Shown piece by piece: positions 50,788-59,421 of a DNA stretch of 64,000 nucleotides. A model generated the notes under the pieces. It did not search any database, was not told where the DNA came from, and saw only the letters and a list, made by a program, of their open reading frames with translations. Each line of letters starts with the position of its first letter. Position 1 is the first letter of the stretch. Source of the stretch: Phocaeicola fibrisolvens. GTDB lineage: Bacteria; Bacteroidota; Bacteroidia; Bacteroidales; Bacteroidaceae. A program made the translations under genes and the position numbers. The stretch is from contig NZ_JAOQJI010000014.1 of NCBI RefSeq assembly GCF_025567125.1, positions 1 to 64,000 on the forward strand. Reading direction: 5' to 3'.

Positions 50788-51152
50788 AAAGCAGCCGGTC
50801 TATAAGCCGGGTTCTGTCACCCTGCAGGTGCAGGGGAGCCTGTCATTTATCTACGCCTGCCGTCACCGACAGGCTCTAGCGGTCCACCCTCCGACGTGGG
50901 GCGAGCAACCCTCGTTAATGCCGGTTTACATGACCTTACAACTCCTAAGATGCACAGCCCGCATATCGCTATACGGCTGGTAGGCTCTTACCCTACCTTC
51001 TCACCCTTACCTCCGGGTGGAGGCGGTTCTTTTCTTCTGCATTACTCTGCCTTTGCAGGCGGCTTTCTGTTAGGAAGTAGGATGCTCTGCGTTGCCCGGA
51101 CTTTCCTCTTCTACCTATTATATAGTATCAGCGACAGACCGATCGACTGCTT
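50788..51152 (-). ncRNA. rnpB: RNase P RNA
   Basis: Catalytic RNA of RNase P, which trims tRNA 5' ends. Read on the minus strand it begins near AAAGCAGTCGATCGGTC, contains the hallmark GAGGAAAGTCCGGGC and ends with GGCTTATAGACCGGCTGC, which pairs with the 5' end. The length of about 365 bases is normal for type A RNA. The promoter -7 element lies at 51161-51168. Ends are inferred within a few bases. Confidence 0.94.
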
Positions 51153-51160
51153 TCTCTTTG

Positions 51161-51168
51161 CAAAGGTA
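51161..51168 (-). promoter_or_regulatory. Promoter -7 element of rnpB
   Basis: TACCTTTG followed by C on the minus strand, about 9 bp before the inferred rnpB 5' end. Confidence 0.75.
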
Positions 51169-51452
51169 CGCAAATAAACGGAATTTGTGCTATAATTGAC
51201 GGGATTCTTTTGAATCGGGCGGAAGGATGACTTTCTGACTGACAGGACGATTTGGCAGAGGTGTCATGATTTCACTGGTAATGAATGTAAATTTGTCAGA
51301 TAGGGCAGTTAACTGCGGTTAATGCCTTTCTTTCCATTGTTAAAAGACGGAAAAAAGAATGGGGGAAGAGTACACTCGTATGGAATTTGTTCTACTTTAG
51401 CAAATGAAAAGTTAAAACAAAGTCGAAATTAACATTTTAAACAATAGAAGAT
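51169..51452 (+). promoter_or_regulatory. Upstream control region of htrA
   Basis: About 280 bp without a gene. It contains TGACTGACAG (about 51236-51245), TTTGGCAG, GTGTCATG and TTGTCAGA (repeated TGTCA/TGACA words), and a perfect 12-bp palindrome GCAGTTAACTGC at 51305-51316. CTACTTTAG near 51400 could be a weak -7 element. This pattern suggests stress-specific control of htrA, not only a housekeeping promoter. Confidence 0.5.
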
Positions 51453-52949
51453 ATGAAAACAACAACTAAGTTTGCGATAGGTTCAGTAGCAGTCATTGCA
51501 CTGAGTGCCGGAGTGGCCGGAGTTACTGCGTATGCCATGATGGAGAAAAATCAGGCAAACGCGTCTTTTTATGAAGCTTTTGACACTGCGTCTCCTTTGC
51601 GTACGGCAGCGTTCGATGCATCCAGCATGCAGCCGGTCGATTTGACGAAAGCGGCAGAAAGCACGTTGAACTCCGTGGTACATATCATGTCTATTCAGCG
51701 TAGTAAGATTCAGACAATTCAGGGTCAGCCCGATATATTCGATTTCTTCTTCGGTGACGGAAGAGGACGTCAGCAGCAAGTACAGACTCCGGAACAGAGA
51801 GGTTTCGGTTCGGGTGTCATCATCTCCAAGGATGGTTACATCGTGACCAACAACCACGTGATTGACGGAGCCGATGAAATCAACGTGAAGTTGCACGACG
51901 GACGCGAGATGAAAGGTCGTGTCATCGGTACAGACCCGACTTCCGACTTGGCACTGGTCAAGATCGAAGGAGATGATTTCCCGGCTATCGTGGTCGGCAA
52001 CTCCGACAACCTGAAAGTAGGTGAGTGGGTATTGGCAGTCGGTAACCCGTTCAACCTGGGTTCTACAGTGACAGCCGGTGTGGTCAGTGCGAAGTCTCGT
52101 GGACTGGGTGCCAACCAGGTAGAATCCTTCATTCAGACCGATGCCGCCATCAACCAGGGTAACAGTGGTGGTGCGCTGGTCAATGCCAAGGGTGAGCTGG
52201 TAGGTATCAACGCCATGCTGTATTCTCCGACAGGAGCCTACTCCGGTTATGGTTTCGCCATTCCGGTAAGCATCATGACCAAGGTGGTAACCGACTTGAA
52301 GCAATATGGTACCGTACAGCGTGCATTGCTGGGTATCGGCGGTCGTGACATGGGTAACGAAGTTTATCCGGATGAAATCCGCAAGGAACAGAAGGAACTG
52401 GGTGCTACCGAAGGAGTACAGGTGGTAGAAATCACAGACGGTGGCTCAGCCGACGGAATCTTGCAGAAGAACGATGTTATCCTGAAGCTGAACGACACCA
52501 AGGTGAAGACGATGGCCGACCTGCAAGGTATGCTGGCTAAGTATCGTCCGGGTGACAAAGTGAAAGTTACCGTATTGCGTGACAAGAAAGAAAAGACCTT
52601 TACCATTACCTTGAAGAATTCTCAGGGAACTACCAAGGTGGTAAAACAGGCCGATATGGAAATCTTGGGTGCTGCCTTCCGTGCCGTGCCGAAAGAGCTG
52701 AAGGAACAGTTGAACTTGGGTTACGGAGTGGAAGTAACCGGTGTCAGCGACGGAAGAATGAAAGACAGCGGTATTCGCAAGGGATTCATCATCCTGAAAG
52801 CCAACGGAAAGCAGTTGCGCAGCGTGCAGGATCTGGAGAACGTGATGAAAACCGCTTCTCAGTCAGCCGATCAGGTACTGTTCATGACCGGTGTATATCC
52901 TTCTGGTAAACGTGCAAACTATGCAGTCGACTTGTCACAGGCCGAATAA
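51453..52949 (+). CDS. htrA: Periplasmic HtrA/DegP-type serine protease
   Basis: 498 residues, with an N-terminal signal or anchor (FAIGSVAVIALSAGVAGVTAYAMM). The trypsin-like domain has the complete triad: His135 in NNHVIDG, Asp165 in TSDLALVKIE and Ser238 in NQGNSGGALVN. Two PDZ domains follow (about 285-380 with GVQVVEITDGGSADGILQKNDVILKL, and about 400-490 with GVEVTGVSDGRMKDSGIRKGFIILKA). It degrades and chaperones misfolded envelope proteins. A perfect palindromic terminator follows. The upstream region carries TGTCA words shared with the ECF sigma operon. Confidence 0.96.
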   Translation: MKTTTKFAIGSVAVIALSAGVAGVTAYAMMEKNQANASFYEAFDTASPLRTAAFDASSMQPVDLTKAAESTLNSVVHIMSIQRSKIQTIQGQPDIFDFFFGDGRGRQQQVQTPEQRGFGSGVIISKDGYIVTNNHVIDGADEINVKLHDGREMKGRVIGTDPTSDLALVKIEGDDFPAIVVGNSDNLKVGEWVLAVGNPFNLGSTVTAGVVSAKSRGLGANQVESFIQTDAAINQGNSGGALVNAKGELVGINAMLYSPTGAYSGYGFAIPVSIMTKVVTDLKQYGTVQRALLGIGGRDMGNEVYPDEIRKEQKELGATEGVQVVEITDGGSADGILQKNDVILKLNDTKVKTMADLQGMLAKYRPGDKVKVTVLRDKKEKTFTITLKNSQGTTKVVKQADMEILGAAFRAVPKELKEQLNLGYGVEVTGVSDGRMKDSGIRKGFIILKANGKQLRSVQDLENVMKTASQSADQVLFMTGVYPSGKRANYAVDLSQAE

Positions 52950-52983
52950 ACGCATGATTAAGGTAGAAAGATTTTAGCTACGT

Positions 52984-53013
52984 GAAGGCACTTCGGAATT
53001 CCGAAGTGCCTTC
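52984..53013 (+). terminator. Terminator of htrA
   Basis: A perfect 15-bp inverted repeat (GAAGGCACTTCGGAA with TTCCGAAGTGCCTTC) followed by TTTGG, 35 bp after the htrA stop codon. Confidence 0.88.
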
Positions 53014-53181
53014 TTTGGTGCTTTTTATAAGAGTAGACTGTCCGTAGGGGAATGAACAATCGGGCAGTCTTCTCTGTTCCTTTTTTGGCAGGAGATTGAC
53101 AAAAAGAGAGTGTCTGTGCAACTTTAAGAAAATTATAGATTCTTTCTTCGGAAAATCGCTGTCAGAATAAAAAATATTTTG

Positions 53182-53189
53182 TACTTTTG
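53182..53189 (+). promoter_or_regulatory. Promoter -7 element of rpoD
   Basis: TACTTTTG followed by TG, 23 bp before the start codon. No clear -33 element. Confidence 0.6.
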
Positions 53190-53211
53190 TGCCCAAATCA
53201 TTTTATATAGA

Positions 53212-54072
53212 ATGAGACAGTTAAAGATTACTAAAAGTATCACTAACCGAGAGAGCGCTTCTTTGGATAAGTATTTGCAGGAAATCGGTCGTGAAGATTT
53301 GATTACTGTAGAAGAGGAGGTAGAACTCGCTCAACGTATCCGTAAAGGTGACCGTGCGGCATTAGAGAAACTTACACGTGCCAACCTACGATTTGTGGTG
53401 TCTGTAGCCAAACAGTATCAGAACCAGGGTTTGAGCTTGCCGGATTTGATTAATGAAGGTAACCTGGGATTGATTAAGGCCGCTGAAAAGTTTGATGAAA
53501 CCCGTGGTTTCAAATTCATCAGTTACGCCGTTTGGTGGATTCGTCAGTCTATTTTGCAGGCACTGGCAGAACAGTCACGTATCGTGCGTTTGCCGTTGAA
53601 CCAGGTTGGTTCACTGAATAAAATCAGCAAGGCATTCTCTAAGTTCGAACAGGAAAACGAACGTCGTCCGTCGCCGGAGGAACTGGCTGATGAGCTGGAA
53701 ATCCCGGTAGACAAGATTTCGGATACGCTGAAGGTTTCCGGTCGCCACATTTCCGTGGATGCTCCTTTTGTGGAAGGAGAGGACAACAGTCTGCTGGATG
53801 TGCTGGTGAACGATGATTCTCCGATGGCCGACCGCTCTTTGGTGAATGAATCACTTTCGAGGGAAATTGACAGGGCACTTTCTACGTTGACCGAAAGGGA
53901 GAAGGATATCATCCAGATGTTTTTCGGTATTAACACGCAGGAAATGACGTTGGAAGAAATCGGCGACAAGTTTGGGCTCACCCGTGAGCGTGTTCGCCAG
54001 ATTAAGGAAAAGGCTATTAGACGATTAAGACAAAATTCTCGTAGTAAGCTGCTCAAATCTTATTTGGGATAA
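53212..54072 (+). CDS. rpoD: Primary RNA polymerase sigma factor (sigma-ABfr)
   Basis: 286-residue housekeeping sigma factor. Region 1.2 (SASLDKYLQEIGREDLITVEEEVELAQRI), region 2 (LTRANLRFVVSVAKQYQNQGLSLPDLINEGNLGLIKAAEKFDETRGFKFISYAVWWIRQSI), region 3 (RPSPEELADELEIPVDKI) and region 4 (LTEREKDIIQMFFGINTQEMTLEEIGDKFGLTRERVRQIKEKAIRRLR) are all present; region 1.1 is absent, as in Bacteroides. It recognises the unusual TTTG / TAnnTTTG promoters seen throughout this window. The start at MRQLKITKS was chosen because the longer ORF would run through the promoter. Confidence 0.97.
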   Translation: MRQLKITKSITNRESASLDKYLQEIGREDLITVEEEVELAQRIRKGDRAALEKLTRANLRFVVSVAKQYQNQGLSLPDLINEGNLGLIKAAEKFDETRGFKFISYAVWWIRQSILQALAEQSRIVRLPLNQVGSLNKISKAFSKFEQENERRPSPEELADELEIPVDKISDTLKVSGRHISVDAPFVEGEDNSLLDVLVNDDSPMADRSLVNESLSREIDRALSTLTEREKDIIQMFFGINTQEMTLEEIGDKFGLTRERVRQIKEKAIRRLRQNSRSKLLKSYLG

Positions 54073-54101
54073 GGTAGAGATTGATTTCCGAAAAAAACAG
54101 G

Positions 54102-54146
54102 AGAGATGTATGAAGACAGGCTCAGTCTTGATACATCTCTTTTTGT
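54102..54146 (+). terminator. Terminator of rpoD
   Basis: AGAGATGTAT (54102-54111) pairs with ATACATCTCT (54131-54140), followed by TTTTTGTG. Confidence 0.85.
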
Positions 54147-54210
54147 GTGTATAAAGGCTTTTTGTTTGTTAATTTAATAGGTCTTCTTTCGGTTTTTACG
54201 CATAATTGTG

Positions 54211-54218
54211 TACTTTTG
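54211..54218 (+). promoter_or_regulatory. Promoter -7 element of the small exported protein / C11 peptidase unit
   Basis: TACTTTTG followed by CC, 21 bp before the next start codon. Confidence 0.6.
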
Positions 54219-54238
54219 CCCCCATAAATTGATGAATT

Positions 54239-54646
54239 ATGCGTTACACAAAATTTTTCTGTTTCTTGTTTATGATGGTATTGGCTGTTTCTGCATTCAG
54301 CAAGCAGCCGAAAGATAAAAATAAATATGGTGTCTATCTGGCTGGTGTTTCGGCTTCTTTTACAGATTCGCTGGTTTATTTCACAGGTGTACAGTACTTG
54401 GACAGTGCGTCAGTAGATGGTAAAGGATTGCTGGTGGGACGTGCGCTGTATAGCATCCAGTTGAAAGACTATCTGGAACAGAAGCAGAATGGGAAGAACC
54501 GTACTTGTTTCATTTTCTTTAGCCGGAAGAAAAAAAATGTGCAGAAGGAATTGAAAAAGATGAAGGAAAGATACGCTAAGGGCAGTTCGCTGGTTTTGCA
54601 GGATGTAAATGCAGAGTTTAAGTTTGAAAAGCCTGATTTTGAATGA
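54239..54646 (+). CDS. Small exported protein paired with a C11 peptidase
   Basis: 135 residues. A signal peptide ends near VSAFSKQP. The short mature part (KYGVYLAGVSASFTDSLVYFTGVQYLDSASVDGKGLLVG) is followed by a Lys-rich segment (FIFFSRKKKNVQKELKKMKERYAKG). No known domain is recognised. Its stop overlaps the start of the peptidase (ATGA at 54643-54646), so the two are translated together. It may be a peptidase substrate, inhibitor or partner (inference). Confidence 0.65.
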   Translation: MRYTKFFCFLFMMVLAVSAFSKQPKDKNKYGVYLAGVSASFTDSLVYFTGVQYLDSASVDGKGLLVGRALYSIQLKDYLEQKQNGKNRTCFIFFSRKKKNVQKELKKMKERYAKGSSLVLQDVNAEFKFEKPDFE

Positions 54647-55914
54647 GAACAATGAAGAAGTGGATTTATTGTCTGCTGGTCGTCTTTTTGGCGGCGTGTT
54701 CCAATGAAATACCGGAGCAACAGCCGGCCAAGCGTTCCGGACGCACGGTACTGGCCTATCTGATATCGAATAATCAGGCGGGATCGCTCGATACTTATTT
54801 GCAGAATAATGTGGTAGACATGTATGAGGCTTTGGGGAATATGAAAGAGTCTTGTACGTTGTTGGTGTATTACCGGCCATACACAGGGGATGAACCGTTA
54901 GGGTATCCGACATTGATGAGTTTTTATGCCGACGGACGTGGAAATATCAATGGCTCGGCCGCTTTGACAGGGACTAATCTGACTTTTTCTGCTATCTGTC
55001 AGGTGGCGGAGAAGAAACAATATACGATGAGCGGCCAGATTGCGACCGATCCGACAGTGATGGAAGAAGTCTTTAAAGACATGCAAGCTGTGGCCCCGTC
55101 AGAGAGTTATGGCGTGATTTTCGGTTCGCATGGCACGGGGTGGATGAAAGGAAACTCCGTACGGACCAAGGCTTTCGGAGATGACAATGGGTATCATATC
55201 AATATCCCGGACCTGGCCAATGTCTTGAAGAACAGTTTCACGGATAAACTTGATTTTGTGCTGTTTGATGCCTGCATGATGGGGACGGCAGAAGTGTGCT
55301 ACGAACTGAAGGAGGTAACTTCACACTGTGTAGCTTCGGTGATGGAAACACCTGTATACGGATTTCCTTATGCACAGATTCTTCCTTATCTGTATGTAGA
55401 TAACGTGGATTACTCGACGGTATGTCATGAGTTTATTTCTTTTAATAAGACGAAAGACTTGTGGGGAACTTGTGCGGCTGTCGACTGTAGTCAGATGGAG
55501 AACCTGGCCGAGGCGGTGAAGAGTAAGCTGACGGAATGGGAAGATGCCTTGCCTTCTGTATCCATGGAGAACGTGCAGCAGTATGGAGTGGGAAGTTACC
55601 GGTATTTTTCATACGATGTGCTCGATTTCTTCCGGGAACTGGGACGGAAAAGCGGAGTGGCTGATACGGACCTGAATACGGAAATTGCGTCGGTGCAGAC
55701 TGCGTTGAATCAAGCGGTGGTTGCCAAGGAATGTCTGGCGGGACCGGAGTATGAGTTTGATGGGCTAACGATAGATGATACCCGTTTTTGTGGAATCGGT
55801 ATGTATATTCCGGAAGCATACAATCCCTATGTGACAAGTAAGACTTCCTGGAATACGTATTACGAAAGCTCCATCGCGTGGTACCGTGCCGCAGGTTGGG
55901 ATACTTTGAACTAA
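54643..55914 (+). CDS. Clostripain-family (C11) cysteine peptidase lipoprotein
   Basis: 423 residues with a lipobox FLAACSN (Cys19), so a membrane-anchored lipoprotein. The clostripain-like (C11) domain has the catalytic His163 in FGSHGTGW and Cys211 in FDACMMG, on a caspase-like fold with VLAYLISNNQAG near the N-terminus and FVLFDACMMGTAEVCYELKEV. C11 peptidases cleave after Arg or Lys and in Bacteroides include the fragipain-like group. It is coupled to the small exported protein before it. The mature form may be secreted to the surface; activation cleavage cannot be read here. Confidence 0.9.
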   Translation: MRTMKKWIYCLLVVFLAACSNEIPEQQPAKRSGRTVLAYLISNNQAGSLDTYLQNNVVDMYEALGNMKESCTLLVYYRPYTGDEPLGYPTLMSFYADGRGNINGSAALTGTNLTFSAICQVAEKKQYTMSGQIATDPTVMEEVFKDMQAVAPSESYGVIFGSHGTGWMKGNSVRTKAFGDDNGYHINIPDLANVLKNSFTDKLDFVLFDACMMGTAEVCYELKEVTSHCVASVMETPVYGFPYAQILPYLYVDNVDYSTVCHEFISFNKTKDLWGTCAAVDCSQMENLAEAVKSKLTEWEDALPSVSMENVQQYGVGSYRYFSYDVLDFFRELGRKSGVADTDLNTEIASVQTALNQAVVAKECLAGPEYEFDGLTIDDTRFCGIGMYIPEAYNPYVTSKTSWNTYYESSIAWYRAAGWDTLN

Positions 55915-55999
55915 CTGATAATAGCTGACTTCTTGACTCTTTGTGTAAACTTTCTATAGGGTAAATGTGTTTTTATTGTTTTAAGACAGATTTATAAGT

Positions 56000-57253
56000 A
56001 TGTGGAATTTCATCAAAGAGCTACGACGTAAGGACCATCCGCGTTACTTGGGTGGTCTTGATTTCTTTAAATACATCGGTCCGGGCTTGCTCGTGACCGT
56101 CGGTTTCATCGACCCGGGCAACTGGGCTTCGAATTTTGCGGCAGGGGCCGATTTCGGCTATTCCCTGCTGTGGGTCATCACTTTGTCGACAATCATGCTG
56201 ATTGTGTTGCAGCACAATGTGGCACATTTGGGTATCGTTACCGGGCTTTGCCTGAGCGAGGCGGCCACGAAATACACCCCCAAATGGGTGTCGCGTCCTG
56301 TGCTGGGTACGGCGGTACTGGCCTCCATCTCCACTTCCCTCGCCGAAATTCTGGGAGGGGCCATTGCCTTGGAAATGCTGTTTCACATTCCCATCATCTG
56401 GGGAGCCCTGTTGACGACGGTGTTTGTTGTCATCATGCTTTTTTCCAATTCTTATAAACGGATTGAGCGGGCCATCATTGCCTTTGTGTCCGTCATCGGA
56501 CTGTCTTTTTTGTACGAACTGTTTCTGGTAGAGATTGATTGGCCGTTGGCGGCCCGTTCGTGGGTAGTGCCTTCCCTTCCTCAAGGAAGTCTGCTTGTCA
56601 TTATGAGCGTATTGGGAGCAGTGGTCATGCCTCACAATTTGTTCTTGCATTCGGAGGTGGTGCAGAGCCGGGAATACAACAAGCAGGACGATGCTTCCAT
56701 CCGCAAACTGCTGAAATATGAATTTTATGATACCCTGTTCTCCATGGGAGTGGGCTGGGCCATCAACAGTGCGATGATTCTGCTGGCGGCAGCCACTTTC
56801 TTCACCCATGGAATAGAGGTGGAAGAATTGCAACAGGCCAAGAGTCTGTTGGAACCTTTGCTGGGCAGTCAGGCGGCCCTGGTGTTTGCCTTGGCCCTGC
56901 TGATGGCTGGTATCTCGTCGACGGTGACGAGCGGCATGGCGGCAGGTTCCATCTTTGCCGGGATGTTCGGAGAGTCGTATCACGTGAAGGACATCCATTC
57001 GCGGGTGGGCATTCTGCTTTCCCTGGGAGTAGCCCTGGTGGTGATTCTGTTCATTGACAACCCGTTTCAGGGATTGATTCTCTCGCAGATGGTGCTGAGC
57101 ATCCAGTTGCCGTTCACCATTTTCCTGCAAGTGTGGCTGACTTCCTCCCGACGCGTAATGGGGCCGTATGCCAATTCCCGCTGGAGTACGTGGGTACTCT
57201 ATGCCATGGCTGTGGTGGTGTCTGTGCTGAACCTTGCACTGCTGTTTTCGTAA
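56000..57253 (+). CDS. Nramp-family divalent metal transporter
   Basis: 417 residues, about eleven transmembrane segments. The Nramp signature is in segment 1 (FIDPGNWASNFAAGADFGYSLLW, with Asp-Pro-Gly-Asn) and segment 6 (VLGAVVMPHNLFLHS, with Met-Pro-His-Asn). The metal-site Asp, Asn and Met are all present, so transport of Mn2+ or Fe2+ with protons is expected. The next gene (MATE) is on the opposite strand, 7 bp away, so no terminator stem lies between them. Confidence 0.93.
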   Translation: MWNFIKELRRKDHPRYLGGLDFFKYIGPGLLVTVGFIDPGNWASNFAAGADFGYSLLWVITLSTIMLIVLQHNVAHLGIVTGLCLSEAATKYTPKWVSRPVLGTAVLASISTSLAEILGGAIALEMLFHIPIIWGALLTTVFVVIMLFSNSYKRIERAIIAFVSVIGLSFLYELFLVEIDWPLAARSWVVPSLPQGSLLVIMSVLGAVVMPHNLFLHSEVVQSREYNKQDDASIRKLLKYEFYDTLFSMGVGWAINSAMILLAAATFFTHGIEVEELQQAKSLLEPLLGSQAALVFALALLMAGISSTVTSGMAAGSIFAGMFGESYHVKDIHSRVGILLSLGVALVVILFIDNPFQGLILSQMVLSIQLPFTIFLQVWLTSSRRVMGPYANSRWSTWVLYAMAVVVSVLNLALLFS

Positions 57254-57260
57254 ATGTTTG

Positions 57261-58622
57261 TCAGGCTTCGTGCGGAGTGACTTCCGTCATTTTCTTTTTG
57301 AAATGATACATCAGCATGAGGGCGGCTACCGCAAAGGCCAGTCCGTCGGACAGCGGCATGCTGAACCATACCCCTTTCAGTCCGTAGACAGGCGGCAGCC
57401 AGGCCAGTCCCGGAAGCAGGAAGAGCAGCTGGCGGGAGAGAGACAGGAAGATGGAAATCCGAGCCTTTCCGATGGACTGGAAAAACTGGGTGATGACAAT
57501 CTGTGCCCCCACGACTGGGAAGGCCAGGATACCAATTCGCAAGGCGAGGATGGCGTCGTCCATCAATTCCTGGCTGTCGGTAAACATTCCTACGAAGAGT
57601 CCGGGGAACAGTTCTCCTACGGCAAATCCCACGGTGGTGATGATACAGGCCGCCGTAATACCCAGTTTCAAGGTACGTTTCACCCGACTGAAATGACGGG
57701 CCCCGTAGTTGTAGCCCGTAATGGGTTGCATGCCCATGGTGATACCCATCACAATCATGACAAACAACATCTGGATGCGGTTGAGGATGCCGAAGGCTCC
57801 GATGGCCATGTCGCCCCCGTAGGTAAGCAGCCGGTTGTTGATGAAGATGACGATGCAGCAGGCACATACGTTCATGACGAACGGCGACATGCCGATGGCA
57901 AAAATATTCCCTATAATTTTCTTTTGCAGGCGAAGGTTGGGCCGGTGAAAATGGATGTAGCTTTTCGGGATGCAGAAGTGATAGAGCACCCAAATCATGC
58001 CGAAAAACTGTGAGCAGACTGTGGCCAGTGCCGCTCCCCGGATGCCCCAGTCGAACACGAAGATGAAGATGGGAGCCAGAATGATGTTGCATCCCACCGT
58101 CAGCATGGACGAGAGCATGGCCTTGCGCGGATAGCCCGTGGCCCGCATGACGTTGTTGAGTCCGATCATGACATACGAGATGGGGCTGCCCAGCAGGATG
58201 ACCTGCATGAAGTCGCGGGCATAAGGCATGGTCGCTTCACTGGCTCCGAAGAAAAACAGAATCGGTTCCAGGAAGATGAACGCCAGTCCCCCGTAGAACA
58301 CGGCATTGATGACACAGAGAATCGCCACATTGCCCAAGATGTCTTCGGTCCCTTTCTTGTCTTTCTGTCCCAGACGGATGGAGGAGAGTGTAGCACCTCC
58401 CACACCCACCAGCGTACAGAACGCCACCAGCAGGTTCATGAGCGGGAAGGTGATGGCCAGTCCCGAGATGGCCAGTGCCCCCACACCGTGTCCGATGAAG
58501 ATACTGTCGATGATGTTGTAGAGCGAGGTCAGCGTCATGCCGATGATGGCCGGGATGGAATATTCCAGCAACAGTTTCCCGATGGGAGCCTCTCCCAGGA
58601 TATGCGGATTGTTCTCTTTCAT
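57261..58622 (-). CDS. MATE-family efflux transporter
   Basis: 453 residues, twelve transmembrane segments in two similar bundles (PAIIGMTLTSLYNIIDSIFIGHGVGALAISGLAITFPLMNL and the second half around GMSPFVMNVCACCIVIFINNRLL). The MATE family exports cationic drugs or metabolites by H+ or Na+ antiport. The start MKENNPHILGEAPIGKLL (58622) was preferred to an upstream ATG nine codons earlier because it matches family starts. It lies convergent to the Nramp gene and divergent from the HAD gene. Confidence 0.9.
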   Translation of the reverse strand: MKENNPHILGEAPIGKLLLEYSIPAIIGMTLTSLYNIIDSIFIGHGVGALAISGLAITFPLMNLLVAFCTLVGVGGATLSSIRLGQKDKKGTEDILGNVAILCVINAVFYGGLAFIFLEPILFFFGASEATMPYARDFMQVILLGSPISYVMIGLNNVMRATGYPRKAMLSSMLTVGCNIILAPIFIFVFDWGIRGAALATVCSQFFGMIWVLYHFCIPKSYIHFHRPNLRLQKKIIGNIFAIGMSPFVMNVCACCIVIFINNRLLTYGGDMAIGAFGILNRIQMLFVMIVMGITMGMQPITGYNYGARHFSRVKRTLKLGITAACIITTVGFAVGELFPGLFVGMFTDSQELMDDAILALRIGILAFPVVGAQIVITQFFQSIGKARISIFLSLSRQLLFLLPGLAWLPPVYGLKGVWFSMPLSDGLAFAVAALMLMYHFKKKMTEVTPHEA

Positions 58623-58709
58623 GCGAAATTTGTTTATTTTAATTCTCAAAGTTAGGAATATGAACCGATATTTCAGAACTTTGCACCGTTAAATCAAACT
58701 AAACATCGA

Positions 58710-59357
58710 ATGGACAAAACGAAATGTGTAGCCGCCCTTTTTGATTTCGACGGGGTGGTGATGGATACTGAATCGCAGTACAGTCTTTTTTGGAACAAGG
58801 TAGGAAAACAATATCATCCGGAATACGAGGAATTCGGACGGGTCATCAAAGGACAGACTCTCAAACAGATTTACGACCGCCATTTTCAGGGTATGGAGCA
58901 GGAACAGGCTGAAATTACCGACCGTCTGAACCGTTTCGAGACGGAGATGAAGTATGAATACGTGCAGGGAGTGGAAGCGTTCATGCGCAGCCTGCGTGCC
59001 CACGGCGTGAAGATTGCCATCGTGACCAGCTCGAACGAGAAGAAGATGGCCAATGTCTACGCCACGCATCCCGAACTGAAGGGACTGGTCGACCGGATTC
59101 TGACAGCTGAAATGTTCCATAAGTCGAAGCCGGAACCCGACTGTTTCCTGCTGGGGGCCGAGGTGTTTGATACCGTGCCCGAAAACTGTGTGGTGTTTGA
59201 AGACTCTTTCCACGGCATTCAGGCCGGAAATGCGGCAGGGATGGCTGTCGTGGGGCTGAGCACGACCAATCCGGCGGAAGCCATTCAGAATCAGTGCGCT
59301 TTGGTGATTCCGGATTTTCGTCATTTTACCTACGAGGCCATGATGAACTTGCTGTAA
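58710..59357 (+). CDS. HAD-superfamily phosphatase/phosphoglucomutase-like
   Basis: 215 residues. Motif I is FDFDGVVMDTE, with the nucleophile Asp and the cap-directing Asp; motif II is IVTSSNEKK; motif III Lys is in FHKSKPEP; motif IV is VVFEDSFHGIQAG. The cap domain (about 17-75) is the four-helix type of beta-phosphoglucomutase/PGPase relatives. The substrate is an undetermined phosphorylated sugar or metabolite. It is a single gene between divergent and forward neighbours. Confidence 0.92.
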   Translation: MDKTKCVAALFDFDGVVMDTESQYSLFWNKVGKQYHPEYEEFGRVIKGQTLKQIYDRHFQGMEQEQAEITDRLNRFETEMKYEYVQGVEAFMRSLRAHGVKIAIVTSSNEKKMANVYATHPELKGLVDRILTAEMFHKSKPEPDCFLLGAEVFDTVPENCVVFEDSFHGIQAGNAAGMAVVGLSTTNPAEAIQNQCALVIPDFRHFTYEAMMNLL

Positions 59358-59359
59358 CA

Positions 59360-59391
59360 TTTGTCTGATTCAGAAAAATCGGCTATTTTTG
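59360..59391 (+). promoter_or_regulatory. Promoter of panB
   Basis: TTTG (59360-59363), 20-bp spacer, TATTTTTG (59384-59391), 31 bp before the start codon. Good fit to the Bacteroides consensus. Confidence 0.75.
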
Positions 59392-59421
59392 CGGAAATTT
59401 TATTAAATAGGAAAAAGAATT

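Noticed and set aside
50896..51177. A 93-residue plus-strand ORF in the rnpB region.
   Set aside because: It is antisense to the RNase P RNA, which explains the sequence; no ribosome-binding site or promoter on this strand.
51238..51260. A sigma-54 promoter upstream of htrA, suggested by TTTGGCA.
   Set aside because: The required -24/-12 spacing (GG then GC) is not met and no enhancer-binding protein gene is near.
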